14,305 nucleotides of DNA from Sphaerochaetaceae bacterium (GTDB lineage: Bacteria > Spirochaetota > Spirochaetia > Sphaerochaetales > Sphaerochaetaceae): positions 1 through 14,305 of the forward strand of contig JAKSPF010000012.1 of NCBI GenBank assembly GCA_024405065.1, written 5' to 3'. Numbering within the stretch: position 1 is the stretch's first letter; each line of letters opens with the position of its first letter. The translations under genes were made by a program, and so were the position numbers. Of the stretch, positions 1-7,467 are shown one piece after another. The notes under the pieces were generated by a model. It was not told the DNA's origin and searched no databases. It saw nothing but the letters and a program-made list of their open reading frames with translations.

Positions 1-183
1 GCCCGGAATTTCCTTGAGACTGAGACGTGTTTTTGAAAGACTGTCAAAACGAAGCGATATTGCAGGATCAGCAGAATGCCTGTCAGCTATATGCAGAACA
101 CCCATATTTCTGATTTTCTCAATCATCTCTTCCCTGCGGTTGAGAGGAGCAACCGTAACAACTGAAAACATCTTCTCAATCAT
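1..183 (-). CDS. atpI: V-type ATP synthase subunit I, N-terminal part (cut by window edge)
   Basis: Only the first 61 residues are present; the gene continues past the left edge. Subunit I (the a/stator subunit) has a cytoplasmic N-terminal arm and a membrane C-terminal half that forms the proton or sodium half-channels with the c/K ring. The visible start MIEKMFSVVTVAP and the following stretch ending in MGVLHI match the usual N-terminus of this family, an alpha/beta fold with a conserved GV(L/V)HI. The ATG at 181-183 overlaps the subunit D stop by 8 bp. It is preceded by a good ribosome-binding sequence (AGGGGGTG, 4 nt spacing) inside the end of the D gene, so the two are probably translationally coupled. 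The identification rests on a short piece plus its place after subunit D. The membrane half cannot be seen. Confidence 0.85.
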   Translation of the reverse strand, partial: MIEKMFSVVTVAPLNRREEMIEKIRNMGVLHIADRHSADPAISLRFDSLSKTRLSLKEIPG

Positions 184-793
184 GTTGCACCCCCTGCAGT
201 TTCTTCTTTGCAATCTTCCCGCGTACAACGGCAGAGGTCTGCTGATCACCGAGATATATTCCAATCATCCTGATGTTCTCCTTAGCCTCCGGAATCTTTA
301 CTTTTTCAAAAAGATTTACCCTCTGACTTGTTGTTCTCAATTCTTTCTCAAGCAAACCTACACGTTCCCTTAGAGTTTTCACAAGAGCATCAAGCCTTGC
401 AATTTCTCTCAGCTTTACAATAGCCGTATCAACCCAAAGCGGATAATCGGCAACATCATACTCAATCGGTTTGAATGTAAGTTCACTGAAAACAGGAAGC
501 TTCACCCCCGCAACATTCTCAATCCCCTGCATAACTTTGTCAGGTCTGACAAGATTTTCCAATCTTTTACATTCACTGAAAGCGGTATTTTCAGAAAATA
601 CGGCAACCCAGTCATCCAGATTTCCGGTCATTTTTTTACGTTCTTCAGCCTTTTCATTGAGTTCTGCGTAGACCTGCATTATGACAATCTGAAGCTGCTG
701 CTTTTTCAACTGCAGAGTAGGCAGATATCTTGTAAACTGCTTGAGATGGTCTTTCTGTACTTTAAGTTCACTCTTGGTCAGTTTAACCGCCAT
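176..793 (-). CDS. atpD: V-type ATP synthase subunit D (central stalk)
   Basis: This 205-residue protein has the normal length for subunit D, the rotor shaft that turns inside the A3B3 head and links it to the membrane ring. The N-terminus (KLTKSELKVQKDHLKQF) carries the K-x-x-L-x-x-x-K-x-x-L pattern typical of the family. Both ends are predicted long charged helices (about residues 5-60 and 130-180), which form the coiled-coil shaft. The start ATG at 791-793 has GGAG 10 nt upstream, rather long spacing. It lies 16 bp after subunit B and overlaps subunit I by 8 bp. The call rests on the N-terminal pattern, size and operon position. The despite-the-name distinction from F-type delta is clear from the neighbours. 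Confidence 0.93.
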   Translation of the reverse strand: MAVKLTKSELKVQKDHLKQFTRYLPTLQLKKQQLQIVIMQVYAELNEKAEERKKMTGNLDDWVAVFSENTAFSECKRLENLVRPDKVMQGIENVAGVKLPVFSELTFKPIEYDVADYPLWVDTAIVKLREIARLDALVKTLRERVGLLEKELRTTSQRVNLFEKVKIPEAKENIRMIGIYLGDQQTSAVVRGKIAKKKLQGVQHD

Positions 794-809
794 TTAAGCA
801 AATCTCCCG

Positions 810-2111
810 TTAATGCAAATCCTTTCTGTCTGAATAGAGCCAGAATTCCTGAATCAACTCACTCTTGATACCTGTCTCAAAAGGTTCAAAACACTCACAC
901 AGAATCTTCCATCCTCTGTCCAAAGCATCTTCAAGCGGAATATTGACAGAAAGATCCATAAGCTGAGATTCAAACATCTTTCCGTACTTTATCAGCTTTT
1001 CATCCCATTCACTCATCTGGAAACCCATGGACTTCTTTTCAAGGCTGTCCTTATAGGCACTGTAAAGTTTAATCATTCCGTCCATCAGTGCACGGTGATC
1101 CTTTCTTGTTTTTCCGTTGACATTCTGCTTCAACCTTGAAAGACTTCCGAAAGGCTCTATACGTCCGTTTTTAAGATAATACTGACCCTCTGTGATATAA
1201 CCGGTATTATCGGGAACCGGGTGAGTCACATCATCTCCGGGCATTGTGGTCACCGCAAGAATAGTTACAGAACCGGCACCCTCAAAGTCAACGGCTTTTT
1301 CATAACGTGAAGCAAGACAACTGTATAAATCCCCGGGATAACCCCTGTTTGAAGGCACCTGTTCCATTGTAATTGCCGTCTCTTTCTGAGCATCTGCAAA
1401 GTTTGTCATATCTGTAAGCAACACAAGAACCTTCTTTCCGTCAAGTGCAAAACGTTCCGCAACAGCCAAAGACATATCAGGCACCAAAGTACATTCTACA
1501 GTGGGGTCACTTGCAGTATGAATGAACATCACCGTATGACTCATTGCACCGCCCTTCTCAAGAGTGTCACGGAAGAACAGATAATCATCATACTTAAGTC
1601 CCATTCCGCCAAGCACAATCACATCAACTTCAGCCTGCATGGCTATTCTTGAAAGCAACTGGTTGTACGGCTCTCCGGAAACCGAAAAAATCGGAAGCTT
1701 CTGACTTTCAACAAGAGTGTTGAATACGTCAATCATCGGAATACCCGTTCTTATCATTTTTTTGGGAACAATTCTCTTTGAGGGATTAACCGAAGGTCCG
1801 CCGATAGGTATCATATTTTCCGTAAGAGCAGGACCGTTGTCACGGGGAACTCCGGAACCGGTGAATACCCTGCCCAGCAGATGATCGGTATATGAAACCA
1901 TCATCGGTTTACCCAAAAATTTAACCGTATCAGTTGTGCTGACTCCCTGAGCACCTGCAAAAACCTGAAGTGAAACAAGGTCATTGTCAAGCTTTATTAC
2001 ATTGGCGTAACTCTTTCCGACAAGAGCCAGATCAGCGTTTTTCACCCCCTCTGCCCTCACGGTAACAACGTTTCCTATGATTGACTCAATCTTTGTGTAA
2101 ACTTTCTGCAT
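810..2111 (-). CDS. atpB: V-type ATP synthase subunit B (non-catalytic head subunit)
   Basis: Subunit B alternates with A in the hexameric head and binds nucleotide without hydrolysing it. It is 433 residues from the ATG at 2109-2111. An in-frame start 11 codons upstream overlaps the A gene, but AAGGAGAACGGT sits directly before the chosen ATG and the family begins at this MQKVYTK-type N-terminus. Landmarks seen: LLGRVFTGSG..RDNGP near residues 78-94, then the degenerate P-loop position SGEPYNQLLSR at about 145-155. Most family members read SGLPHNEL there, so it is not a Walker A, as expected for B. Also seen are VLVLLTDMTN and PSNRGYPGDLYS further on. It follows subunit A by 10 bp and precedes D by 16 bp. 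Confidence 0.96.
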   Translation of the reverse strand: MQKVYTKIESIIGNVVTVRAEGVKNADLALVGKSYANVIKLDNDLVSLQVFAGAQGVSTTDTVKFLGKPMMVSYTDHLLGRVFTGSGVPRDNGPALTENMIPIGGPSVNPSKRIVPKKMIRTGIPMIDVFNTLVESQKLPIFSVSGEPYNQLLSRIAMQAEVDVIVLGGMGLKYDDYLFFRDTLEKGGAMSHTVMFIHTASDPTVECTLVPDMSLAVAERFALDGKKVLVLLTDMTNFADAQKETAITMEQVPSNRGYPGDLYSCLASRYEKAVDFEGAGSVTILAVTTMPGDDVTHPVPDNTGYITEGQYYLKNGRIEPFGSLSRLKQNVNGKTRKDHRALMDGMIKLYSAYKDSLEKKSMGFQMSEWDEKLIKYGKMFESQLMDLSVNIPLEDALDRGWKILCECFEPFETGIKSELIQEFWLYSDRKDLH

Positions 2112-2121
2112 ACCGTTCTCC

Positions 2122-3855
2122 TTACGCCCTCCTGCTTCTGTCATTCAATATCTTGTTGAGTTTTTTCTCATTAAGCTTGAACTTATCAGAGTTCCATTCC
2201 GAATAATTCCAGTCAATAAAGTACTGCCTGATGTGATTGAAAAGATCTCTGATTTCTTCCTTGTCACTTACATCAAAATCAGCCTGCAATATTTTGTAAA
2301 GCATATCAAACACATACCTCTGTCTCTCGGGAGAAACAGCCGCATCCACAGGATCAAACGAATTCTGCTGAAAATAAACCGCATCCAGAAGCTCTCCTTT
2401 CTGGTAGATGATGTAATCCTCGGAAGACGTACCTTCATCTCCAACAACCTTCATCATCTGGTTTATCTCAGTACTTCTTGAGAGAATTGATTTAGCAAAT
2501 CCAACACGCTGTGCATCAATGATTCCCTCATATTTGCTCCACGAATCAAGAGGATGTATTGAAGGATACTTTCTTGCATCCGAACGCTCTCTTGAAAGAC
2601 CGTGAAACGCACCCACAACCTTCAGAGTTGCCTGTGTTACGGGTTCTTCAAAATTTCCGCCCGCAGGAGACACCGTACCACCGACCGTGATGGAAGAAGT
2701 CTTTCCGTTTCTCAACTTCACCTTTCCTGCACGCTCATAGAAAGAGGCTATCACGGATTCAAGGTAAGCAGGAAAAGCTTCTTCACCGGGTATTTCTTCA
2801 AGTCTGCCGCTCATTTCACGCATAGCCTGAGCCCATCGGCTTGTTGAATCTGCAAGAAGCAACACATCAAGTCCCATTTGTCTGTAATATTCAGCCATTG
2901 TCATTGCAGTGTAAACAGACGCCTCTCTTGCAGCAACCGGCATTGAAGAAGTGTTACAGACAATTATGGTTCTTTCCATCAAAGAACGTCCGGTACGCGG
3001 ATCAATAAGCTCCGGAAATTCCTTGAGAACCTCAACAACCTCACCGGCTCTTTCACCGCACGCAGCGACTATTACTATATCAACATCTGCATTTTTTGCT
3101 TCCATGTGCTGGAGAACCGTTTTTCCGGCTCCGAAAGGTCCGGGAGTACAGAAAGTTCCGCCCTTTGCAACAGGCAGAAAAGTATCTATACACCTTATCT
3201 GCGTAACAAGAGTTTCGTCAGGTCTCATCCTGTTGGCATAACACCGAACAGCTTTTTTCACCGGCCACGAAAAAACCATAGTGAGATTTTTCTCGTTTCC
3301 CTTTGCATCTGAAACCACCGCAACAGTATCATTTACGTTGTAAATTCCTTTCTCCGACACAGATTTGACAGTCCACGCACAATCTTCAAATCCGAAAGGA
3401 ACCATTATCTTATGTTCAAATATACCCTCCGGAACACTTCCTACGGCATCTCCCGGGAACACCTTGTCACCCGCTTTCACACATGGGGTGAATTCCCACG
3501 ATTTCTCGGGAATGGGATTGAGGTAAACACCGCGCTGGAGAAAGAAGCCGCACTGCTCCGCAAGTTCCGGAAGCGGATTCTGAAGTCCGTCATACACCCT
3601 TGAAAGAAGCCCCGGTCCAAGCTGTACACTGAGCATTTCACCGGTAAATTCAACAGAATCACCCACTTGTATGCCCTCAGTCATTTCATAAACCTGCATA
3701 CTGACGGTCTTTCCGTTGATTTTTATTATTTCACCTTTGAGTCTTGTACCGTTTACAACAATGTAACCCACTTCGTTTTTTGTGACAGAACCGTCAACCT
3801 TCACGGAAACAAGGTTTCCGTTCACTCCGGTAACAAATCCTTTTGTAGTATCCAT
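2122..3855 (-). CDS. atpA: V-type ATP synthase subunit A (catalytic)
   Basis: This is the catalytic subunit that hydrolyses or makes ATP in the A3B3 head; 577 residues is normal for the family. The N-terminal beta-barrel is followed by the A-specific non-homologous insert (about 110-190). The Walker A sequence GPFGAGKTVLQH begins near residue 239. The catalytic GER segment (ACGERAGEV) follows, then LLLADSTSRWAQAMRE with the Walker B Asp, and GGTVSPAGGNFEEPVT. All key residues are present. I chose the ATG at 3853-3855 because GGAG lies 5 nt upstream; a GTG two codons earlier has no room for a ribosome-binding site. It sits 11 bp after the DUF2764 gene and 10 bp before subunit B. In spirochaetes this complex may pump ions or make ATP; the direction cannot be read from the sequence. 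Confidence 0.97.
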   Translation of the reverse strand: MDTTKGFVTGVNGNLVSVKVDGSVTKNEVGYIVVNGTRLKGEIIKINGKTVSMQVYEMTEGIQVGDSVEFTGEMLSVQLGPGLLSRVYDGLQNPLPELAEQCGFFLQRGVYLNPIPEKSWEFTPCVKAGDKVFPGDAVGSVPEGIFEHKIMVPFGFEDCAWTVKSVSEKGIYNVNDTVAVVSDAKGNEKNLTMVFSWPVKKAVRCYANRMRPDETLVTQIRCIDTFLPVAKGGTFCTPGPFGAGKTVLQHMEAKNADVDIVIVAACGERAGEVVEVLKEFPELIDPRTGRSLMERTIIVCNTSSMPVAAREASVYTAMTMAEYYRQMGLDVLLLADSTSRWAQAMREMSGRLEEIPGEEAFPAYLESVIASFYERAGKVKLRNGKTSSITVGGTVSPAGGNFEEPVTQATLKVVGAFHGLSRERSDARKYPSIHPLDSWSKYEGIIDAQRVGFAKSILSRSTEINQMMKVVGDEGTSSEDYIIYQKGELLDAVYFQQNSFDPVDAAVSPERQRYVFDMLYKILQADFDVSDKEEIRDLFNHIRQYFIDWNYSEWNSDKFKLNEKKLNKILNDRSRRA

Positions 3856-3866
3856 AGCCACTCCGT

Positions 3867-4388
3867 TCAGATATTCTGTATCTGCTGCTGTATATTATCA
3901 AACAAACGCCTGAACTCGGATTTTCCGAGTTCGGTATCAAACAAACTCTGCCTTTCAAGAAGTCTCAGTTTTATTGCATAACCGTAAAGAACCGTATCGT
4001 CAAAAAAATGAAGAGACATAAGACTGTCCAAATAGTCAAACTGTGCTTCAAGAAGTATTTTTTCAGCTTTAAGCGGATTCTCGGCATGCATTACCGCTTC
4101 TGCAAGTTTTGAAGTTGCCGGGTGCTTAATGTCAGATGAAGCCGCCTGCTTTCCGAGATTTATGTTTCTGAGTCTGCAAATTTCCTTCTTTACATCAGGA
4201 CAGAAAGAGCACCACTTCTCTGAAAGCGAACCGCCACCGGTCTCAACGGTAAGTTCCGACAAATTACGGTACACGGTTCTGTTGACCGCATTGTTGCACA
4301 ATTCAAGAAAATTGTCGTATGAAATGGGCAACGCTCCGTCTTTTTTCAGTTCCGGCAGACTTGCTAAAAGGTAGTAATAGGAAGCCAA
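3867..4388 (-). CDS. DUF2764 family protein of the V-ATPase operon
   Basis: This 173-residue soluble, mostly helical protein opens with ASYYYLLASLPEL, the hallmark N-terminus of the DUF2764 family (PF10962). That family is known mainly as an uncharacterised gene next to bacterial V-ATPase genes. No enzyme motif, membrane segment or signal peptide is visible. The predicted start is TTG at 4386-4388, with GGAG 7 nt upstream. No ATG allows the family N-terminus to be kept, so a TTG start is well supported and may lower translation relative to its neighbours. It lies 12 bp after subunit E and 11 bp before subunit A, exactly where some archaeal operons carry subunits C and F. A stalk, adaptor or assembly role is therefore an inference from position; it is not shown. 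Confidence 0.85.
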   Translation of the reverse strand: MASYYYLLASLPELKKDGALPISYDNFLELCNNAVNRTVYRNLSELTVETGGGSLSEKWCSFCPDVKKEICRLRNINLGKQAASSDIKHPATSKLAEAVMHAENPLKAEKILLEAQFDYLDSLMSLHFFDDTVLYGYAIKLRLLERQSLFDTELGKSEFRRLFDNIQQQIQNI

Positions 4389-4400
4389 AACAAAACTCCG

Positions 4401-4961
4401 TCAAATACTGAGATCACTGAAGAACGGGGCAAGCATTTCCGCTATTGCCTCATCTGTGCAATCAAAAAAACCGCTTCCGTCTTTTGAGGCAAGACGAAAA
4501 CCCGCATTCACACCTTTCACAGGAACAATCTCAAGACCGTTTTTAATCTCCTCCGCCAATGCGGATTTGAGCTGATCCGTCACAGACGCAATTTCAACCT
4601 TCATTGAGGACACGTCTTTGTCAGTGACAACGGCTTTGATAAGAGAAGCAAGAGCATCTCCGTTCAGGTTCTCAGCAACTGATGCCGAGAGAATGTTTTT
4701 GTAATGCGTCTCAACCTCTTTTTTGAAAGAAAGCACGGCATCACGTCTTGCCTGCTGAGCCCCGACCTGTGCGCTATTGCTGAGAAGCTCAATTTCTTTC
4801 TTTGTTTTTTCAAATAATTCAGATGCTTCAGACTGTGCCTGTGCAACAATTCCCGCCGCTTTTTCTTCCGCTTCTGCAATTATTTCAGCAGATTTTTTCT
4901 TTGCGGCATCAATCCCTTCTTTTTTGATTGATGAAACCAAATCCTGAATCTGTAATTCCAT
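4401..4961 (-). CDS. atpE: V-type ATP synthase subunit E (peripheral stalk)
   Basis: Subunit E forms the peripheral stalk that holds the catalytic head against rotation. The protein (186 residues) begins MELQIQDLVSSIKKEG and has a long Ala/Lys/Glu-rich helix at about residues 12-85 (AAKKKSAEIIAEAEEKAAGI and onward), ideal for the E/G coiled coil. A compact C-terminal domain with a GFRLASKDGS-like segment follows, typical of subunit E. The start is ATG 4959-4961; a GTG two codons upstream (4965-4967) is a possible alternative, because the AAGGA ribosome-binding sequence is about 10 nt from the ATG and 4 nt from the GTG. It is the first ATPase gene of the operon, 95 bp from the TPR gene, with a promoter candidate in between. 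Confidence 0.92.
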   Translation of the reverse strand: MELQIQDLVSSIKKEGIDAAKKKSAEIIAEAEEKAAGIVAQAQSEASELFEKTKKEIELLSNSAQVGAQQARRDAVLSFKKEVETHYKNILSASVAENLNGDALASLIKAVVTDKDVSSMKVEIASVTDQLKSALAEEIKNGLEIVPVKGVNAGFRLASKDGSGFFDCTDEAIAEMLAPFFSDLSI

Positions 4962-5013
4962 CCTCACACCATCCTTCGTAAACCTTATTTGTTTAACCTA
5001 ACACCATTCCGGA

Positions 5014-5022
5014 ATTTTAGCA
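5014..5022 (-). promoter_or_regulatory. Extended -10 promoter candidate for the V-ATPase operon
   Basis: The minus strand reads TGC-TAAAAT, an extended -10 (TGn) with five of six bases of TATAAT. No good -35 is found at 16-18 bp. A start near 5007 would give a leader of about 46 nt before atpE. The tRNA-Val promoter in this window has a near-identical TTGCTAAAGT element. This is sequence resemblance only. A weaker alternative uses the TTGCTA as a -35 with TAGGTT at 4995-5000. Confidence 0.4.
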
Positions 5023-5042
5023 AGAAAATATCAATAAAGAAG

Positions 5043-5057
5043 GTGTATCTTTTACAC
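5043..5057 (-). terminator. Weak hairpin after the TPR gene, possible attenuator
   Basis: On the minus strand GTGTA and TACAC pair around a 5-nt loop, followed by the pyrimidine-rich CTTCTTTATT. The stem is only 5 bp and has little GC, so it is at best a weak terminator between the TPR gene and the ATPase genes. It overlaps the TPR stop codon. Confidence 0.18.
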
Positions 5058-5365
5058 TATAAGGCATTGTGTTCACTTTTTTCAGCCTCTTTCCGTGCAA
5101 TAATGTCAAGATATTCTTCAAGAACATGCCCTGCTTCTTCGTCTCTTCCCGTTTTTGCAAGTCCCAAGGCATAGTTGTGCATTGCATTCAGTGTGGCTTC
5201 GTGTGTTTTTCCAAGCAGTCTTGATGACGACTCAAATATCTGAGCTTCACAAAGGCATGCTCTTTCCGGTTCGTCCTGTTCCCACAAAGACTGCGCCAGT
5301 TCATTCAGTGCATCAAGTGCCTCAACTGCCGTCTTAAAATCTTCAATTTCCTGTTTTTCAGCCAT
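5057..5365 (-). CDS. Small tetratricopeptide-repeat protein
   Basis: This 102-residue protein has no signal peptide or membrane segment, so it is probably cytoplasmic. It consists of about two TPR-type helical hairpins. The second, about residues 52-86, reads LG-x2-H-x2-T-x2-A followed by NYALGLAKTGRDEEAGHVLE. This is the TPR_10/TPR_12 (kinesin-light-chain-like) pattern, with small residues at the helix-packing positions. The first half (about 18-50) follows the same heptad layout with weaker conservation. Such modules usually bind other proteins; the partner is unknown. The start ATG at 5363-5365 lies 1 bp after the upstream stop and has AAAGG 7 nt upstream. It is the last gene before the V-ATPase set, which hints at, but does not prove, a link to that complex. 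Confidence 0.78.
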   Translation of the reverse strand: MAEKQEIEDFKTAVEALDALNELAQSLWEQDEPERACLCEAQIFESSSRLLGKTHEATLNAMHNYALGLAKTGRDEEAGHVLEEYLDIIARKEAEKSEHNAL

Positions 5366-5366
5366 T

Positions 5367-5612
5367 TCAGTACCTTTCAGGATAGTTGTCTATAACTTTC
5401 TGAATATCGTCAGGATTGTCCGTCTCAAGAACGGTGTCAAACCGAAACAGTTCAAGTCCCGTTTCAGTATAGTCGTCCTGAAGAGTTTTGCATCCGCACA
5501 TTCCCAAATCCAGTTCAAAGCGCATCCTTGCGCTATCTTCAACTACATTATCTGCATAAAAGAGATAAACTCTGTCCGTTTTCAGATTTTTCAATGCAAC
5601 AATTCCGCTCAT
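5367..5612 (-). CDS. Small protein with a degenerate GIY-YIG-like domain
   Basis: I know of no named family for this 81-residue protein, but the layout resembles a GIY-YIG domain. SGIVALKNLKTDRVYLF parallels the usual sGIYkI.N..n.k.YIG. N22 fits the conserved Asn after YIG, and TLQDDYTETGLELFRFDTVLE matches the late LQ.dw...G...F.f.vLE stretch. The key residues are changed: GIY is GIV, YIG is YLF, and the catalytic Arg position (about residue 26) is Asp, so it is unlikely to cut DNA. The ATG overlaps the rsgA stop by 4 bp (ATGA), with AAGGATGA upstream as ribosome-binding site, so translation is coupled to rsgA. The coding ORF is well supported by packing; the fold assignment is inference from pattern alone. 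Confidence 0.7.
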   Translation of the reverse strand: MSGIVALKNLKTDRVYLFYADNVVEDSARMRFELDLGMCGCKTLQDDYTETGLELFRFDTVLETDNPDDIQKVIDNYPERY

Positions 5613-6526
5613 TTCATCCTTGCCCAGACGGGTACCCGTTCCTGAAGACTCTCAAGCATTCTGAGATAACTTTCGTATCTGTCTGCATTTATTTCACCTT
5701 TTTCAACAAGAAGTCTTACTGCACAACCGGGTTCCGTATCATGCAGACAGCCGTCATATCTGCAATGTAAAGAAGGTTCCCTGAATTCAGGAAACGATGC
5801 CTCAATCAGATGGGGATCATCATGCGGCACTGAAATTTCACGAAATCCGGGAGTATCAATCAATGTAAAACCTTCGCACTCAAGAAGTGCGGCAAAATTT
5901 GTAGTGTGCCTTCCCCTGTTGTATTTTTCACTGACATCTCCTACTCTCTGAGAGCATCCTGAAAGGCTGTTTACAAGACTGCTTTTTCCCACTCCGCTTT
6001 GTCCTACAAATGCAGCGGTTTTACCTGTAAGTAATTTTTTCAATCCGTTGACATTCTCCCCTGTCTTGGCAGAGACACTTATTATGTCGTAACCGAGTTT
6101 TCCGTACAGTGAAAATCTTTCAAATTCTTCCTCTGTAAGCAGAATGTCACTCTTATTCATACAGATAATAACAGGGACATTTCTTGAACAGGCAATCACT
6201 CTGTCAATAAAACGGGGTCTGAACGGAGGAGATTGCACACTGCATACGCACACAACAAAATCCATATTTGCACATACAACCTGATTGCAGAGACTTTTCA
6301 CGCTCCAGCGTTGGAACAGTGATTTTCTGCTTTGTCTGTGAAAAACCAGACCTTCACCGTTACCGGTAATTTCAAAATCAACCTTATCTCCGGCAACAAC
6401 AGGATTATATTCACCTTTTGCTTCTTCCAGTTTCTTACCTTTTATCCTGCAGTTGTACAACTGTCCGTCTGAAGTTTTCACAGAGTAGATATTGTTGATT
6501 GAACGCAGTACCGTCCCGTTTGTCAC
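5609..6526 (-). CDS. rsgA: Ribosome small-subunit-dependent GTPase RsgA
   Basis: RsgA (YjeQ) is a circularly permuted GTPase that checks late maturation of the 30S subunit. All its parts are visible in 305 residues. An N-terminal OB fold (about 1-70) comes first. The permuted G motifs follow in order: G4 NKSD at 124-127, G5 SAKTG at 152-156, G1 GQSGVGKS at 175-182, G2 with RGRHTT at 204-209 and G3 DTPG at 224-227. A C-terminal zinc finger has C255, C260, H262 and C268, the same spacing as the E. coli protein. The start is GTG (6524-6526), overlapping the rluD-like stop as GTGA, with GGAG 7 nt upstream. It is slightly short for the family but intact. Its pairing with an rRNA pseudouridine synthase makes a ribosome-biogenesis pair. 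Confidence 0.96.
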   Translation of the reverse strand: MTNGTVLRSINNIYSVKTSDGQLYNCRIKGKKLEEAKGEYNPVVAGDKVDFEITGNGEGLVFHRQSRKSLFQRWSVKSLCNQVVCANMDFVVCVCSVQSPPFRPRFIDRVIACSRNVPVIICMNKSDILLTEEEFERFSLYGKLGYDIISVSAKTGENVNGLKKLLTGKTAAFVGQSGVGKSSLVNSLSGCSQRVGDVSEKYNRGRHTTNFAALLECEGFTLIDTPGFREISVPHDDPHLIEASFPEFREPSLHCRYDGCLHDTEPGCAVRLLVEKGEINADRYESYLRMLESLQERVPVWARMK

Positions 6527-7461
6527 CGTAAATCTCCAGTCAGTTTATCAGACAAGGCACCGAATCTCTCCGGAAGAGGTGCCTCAAATTTCATCATTTC
6601 ACCGGTCACCGGATGCCTGAGTTCAAGTGAGAAACTGTGAAGCATCAGTGAAAAATCAGCAAATTTACCGTGATTCGGATTATAAAGAACATCACCTATA
6701 ACGGGATGTCCTATGCTCCTCATATGAACTCTTATCTGATGAGTTCTGCCCGTGAAAATTCTTACTTTAACAAGTGCGGCACATGAATATTGGTGCTGAA
6801 CCGAATATGAACTTCTGCTTGCTTTACCTGAAGTTGATGAGACAGTAAAAAGTTTTCTGTTGTTTATATCACGGGCAAGAAGACACTCAATTTCTCCGGA
6901 TGATACGCCAAATATCCCTTCACAGAAAGCATAGTAATACTTTTTTGTTTCACGAGCCTGAAACTGTCCGGCAAGATTTGAATGTGCAGATGCAGTCTTG
7001 GCAATAACCATTACTCCGCTTGTGTCTTTATCAAGTCTGTGAACAATTCCGGGTCTTGTTACATCACACTCATCTGCCATTCCGTCAAGAAAGGACTGAC
7101 CGTACCTGAAAGCAATGGCATTAACAACCGTGTTGTCAGGATTCCCTGCTCCGGGATGAACCACCATCCCCTGAGTCTTGTTTATTACAAGCATGCTTTC
7201 ATCTTCGTAAATCACATCAAGCGGAATATCCTGTGGTTCAACCTTTTCAAAAACATCAGCAACGTAAACCAGAGTCACACAATCACCGCAGCGTACTGCG
7301 TCACTCTTCACGGCAGCTTTACCGTTTATGAAAATTTCACACAACTCCCCTGTGAGCGCAGAACGGGACAACCCCTCAATCCTTTCAGAAAGAAAGACAT
7401 CGGCACGCACCTTACCTTCAACATTATCCGCTGTAAAACAGTAAGTTCTCTCAACCCTCAT
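6523..7461 (-). CDS. rluD: RluA-family pseudouridine synthase, RluD-like
   Basis: This enzyme converts uridine to pseudouridine in RNA, for RluD in helix 69 of 23S rRNA. In 312 residues it has an N-terminal S4 RNA-binding domain (about 18-65, including GLSRSALTGEL and IFINGKAA), then the RluA catalytic domain. That domain contains NKTQGMVVHPGAG and the signature GIVHRLDKDTSG with catalytic Asp144. It ends with GRTHQIRVHMRSIGHPVIGD. The S4 domain and length favour RluD over RluA or RluC, but the exact target site cannot be read from sequence. I chose ATG 7459-7461; a GTG two codons upstream is possible and neither has a strong ribosome-binding site. Translation is likely coupled: it begins 6 bp after the upstream stop and overlaps rsgA by 4 bp. 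Confidence 0.92.
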   Translation of the reverse strand: MRVERTYCFTADNVEGKVRADVFLSERIEGLSRSALTGELCEIFINGKAAVKSDAVRCGDCVTLVYVADVFEKVEPQDIPLDVIYEDESMLVINKTQGMVVHPGAGNPDNTVVNAIAFRYGQSFLDGMADECDVTRPGIVHRLDKDTSGVMVIAKTASAHSNLAGQFQARETKKYYYAFCEGIFGVSSGEIECLLARDINNRKLFTVSSTSGKASRSSYSVQHQYSCAALVKVRIFTGRTHQIRVHMRSIGHPVIGDVLYNPNHGKFADFSLMLHSFSLELRHPVTGEMMKFEAPLPERFGALSDKLTGDLR

Positions 7462-7467
7462 AGGCAC

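Noticed and set aside
14..373. 119-codon plus-strand open frame across subunits I and D
   Set aside because: Antisense to conserved V-ATPase genes in the correct operon order, with no family pattern of its own.
4965..4967. GTG at 4965-4967 as the start of subunit E
   Set aside because: Possible because AAGGA is 4 nt upstream, but the family begins at the following Met; kept only as an alternative.
5005..5014. Palindrome ATTCCGGAAT upstream of atpE as an operator
   Set aside because: A single 10-bp palindrome with no second copy in the window and no neighbouring regulator gene; chance occurrence is likely.
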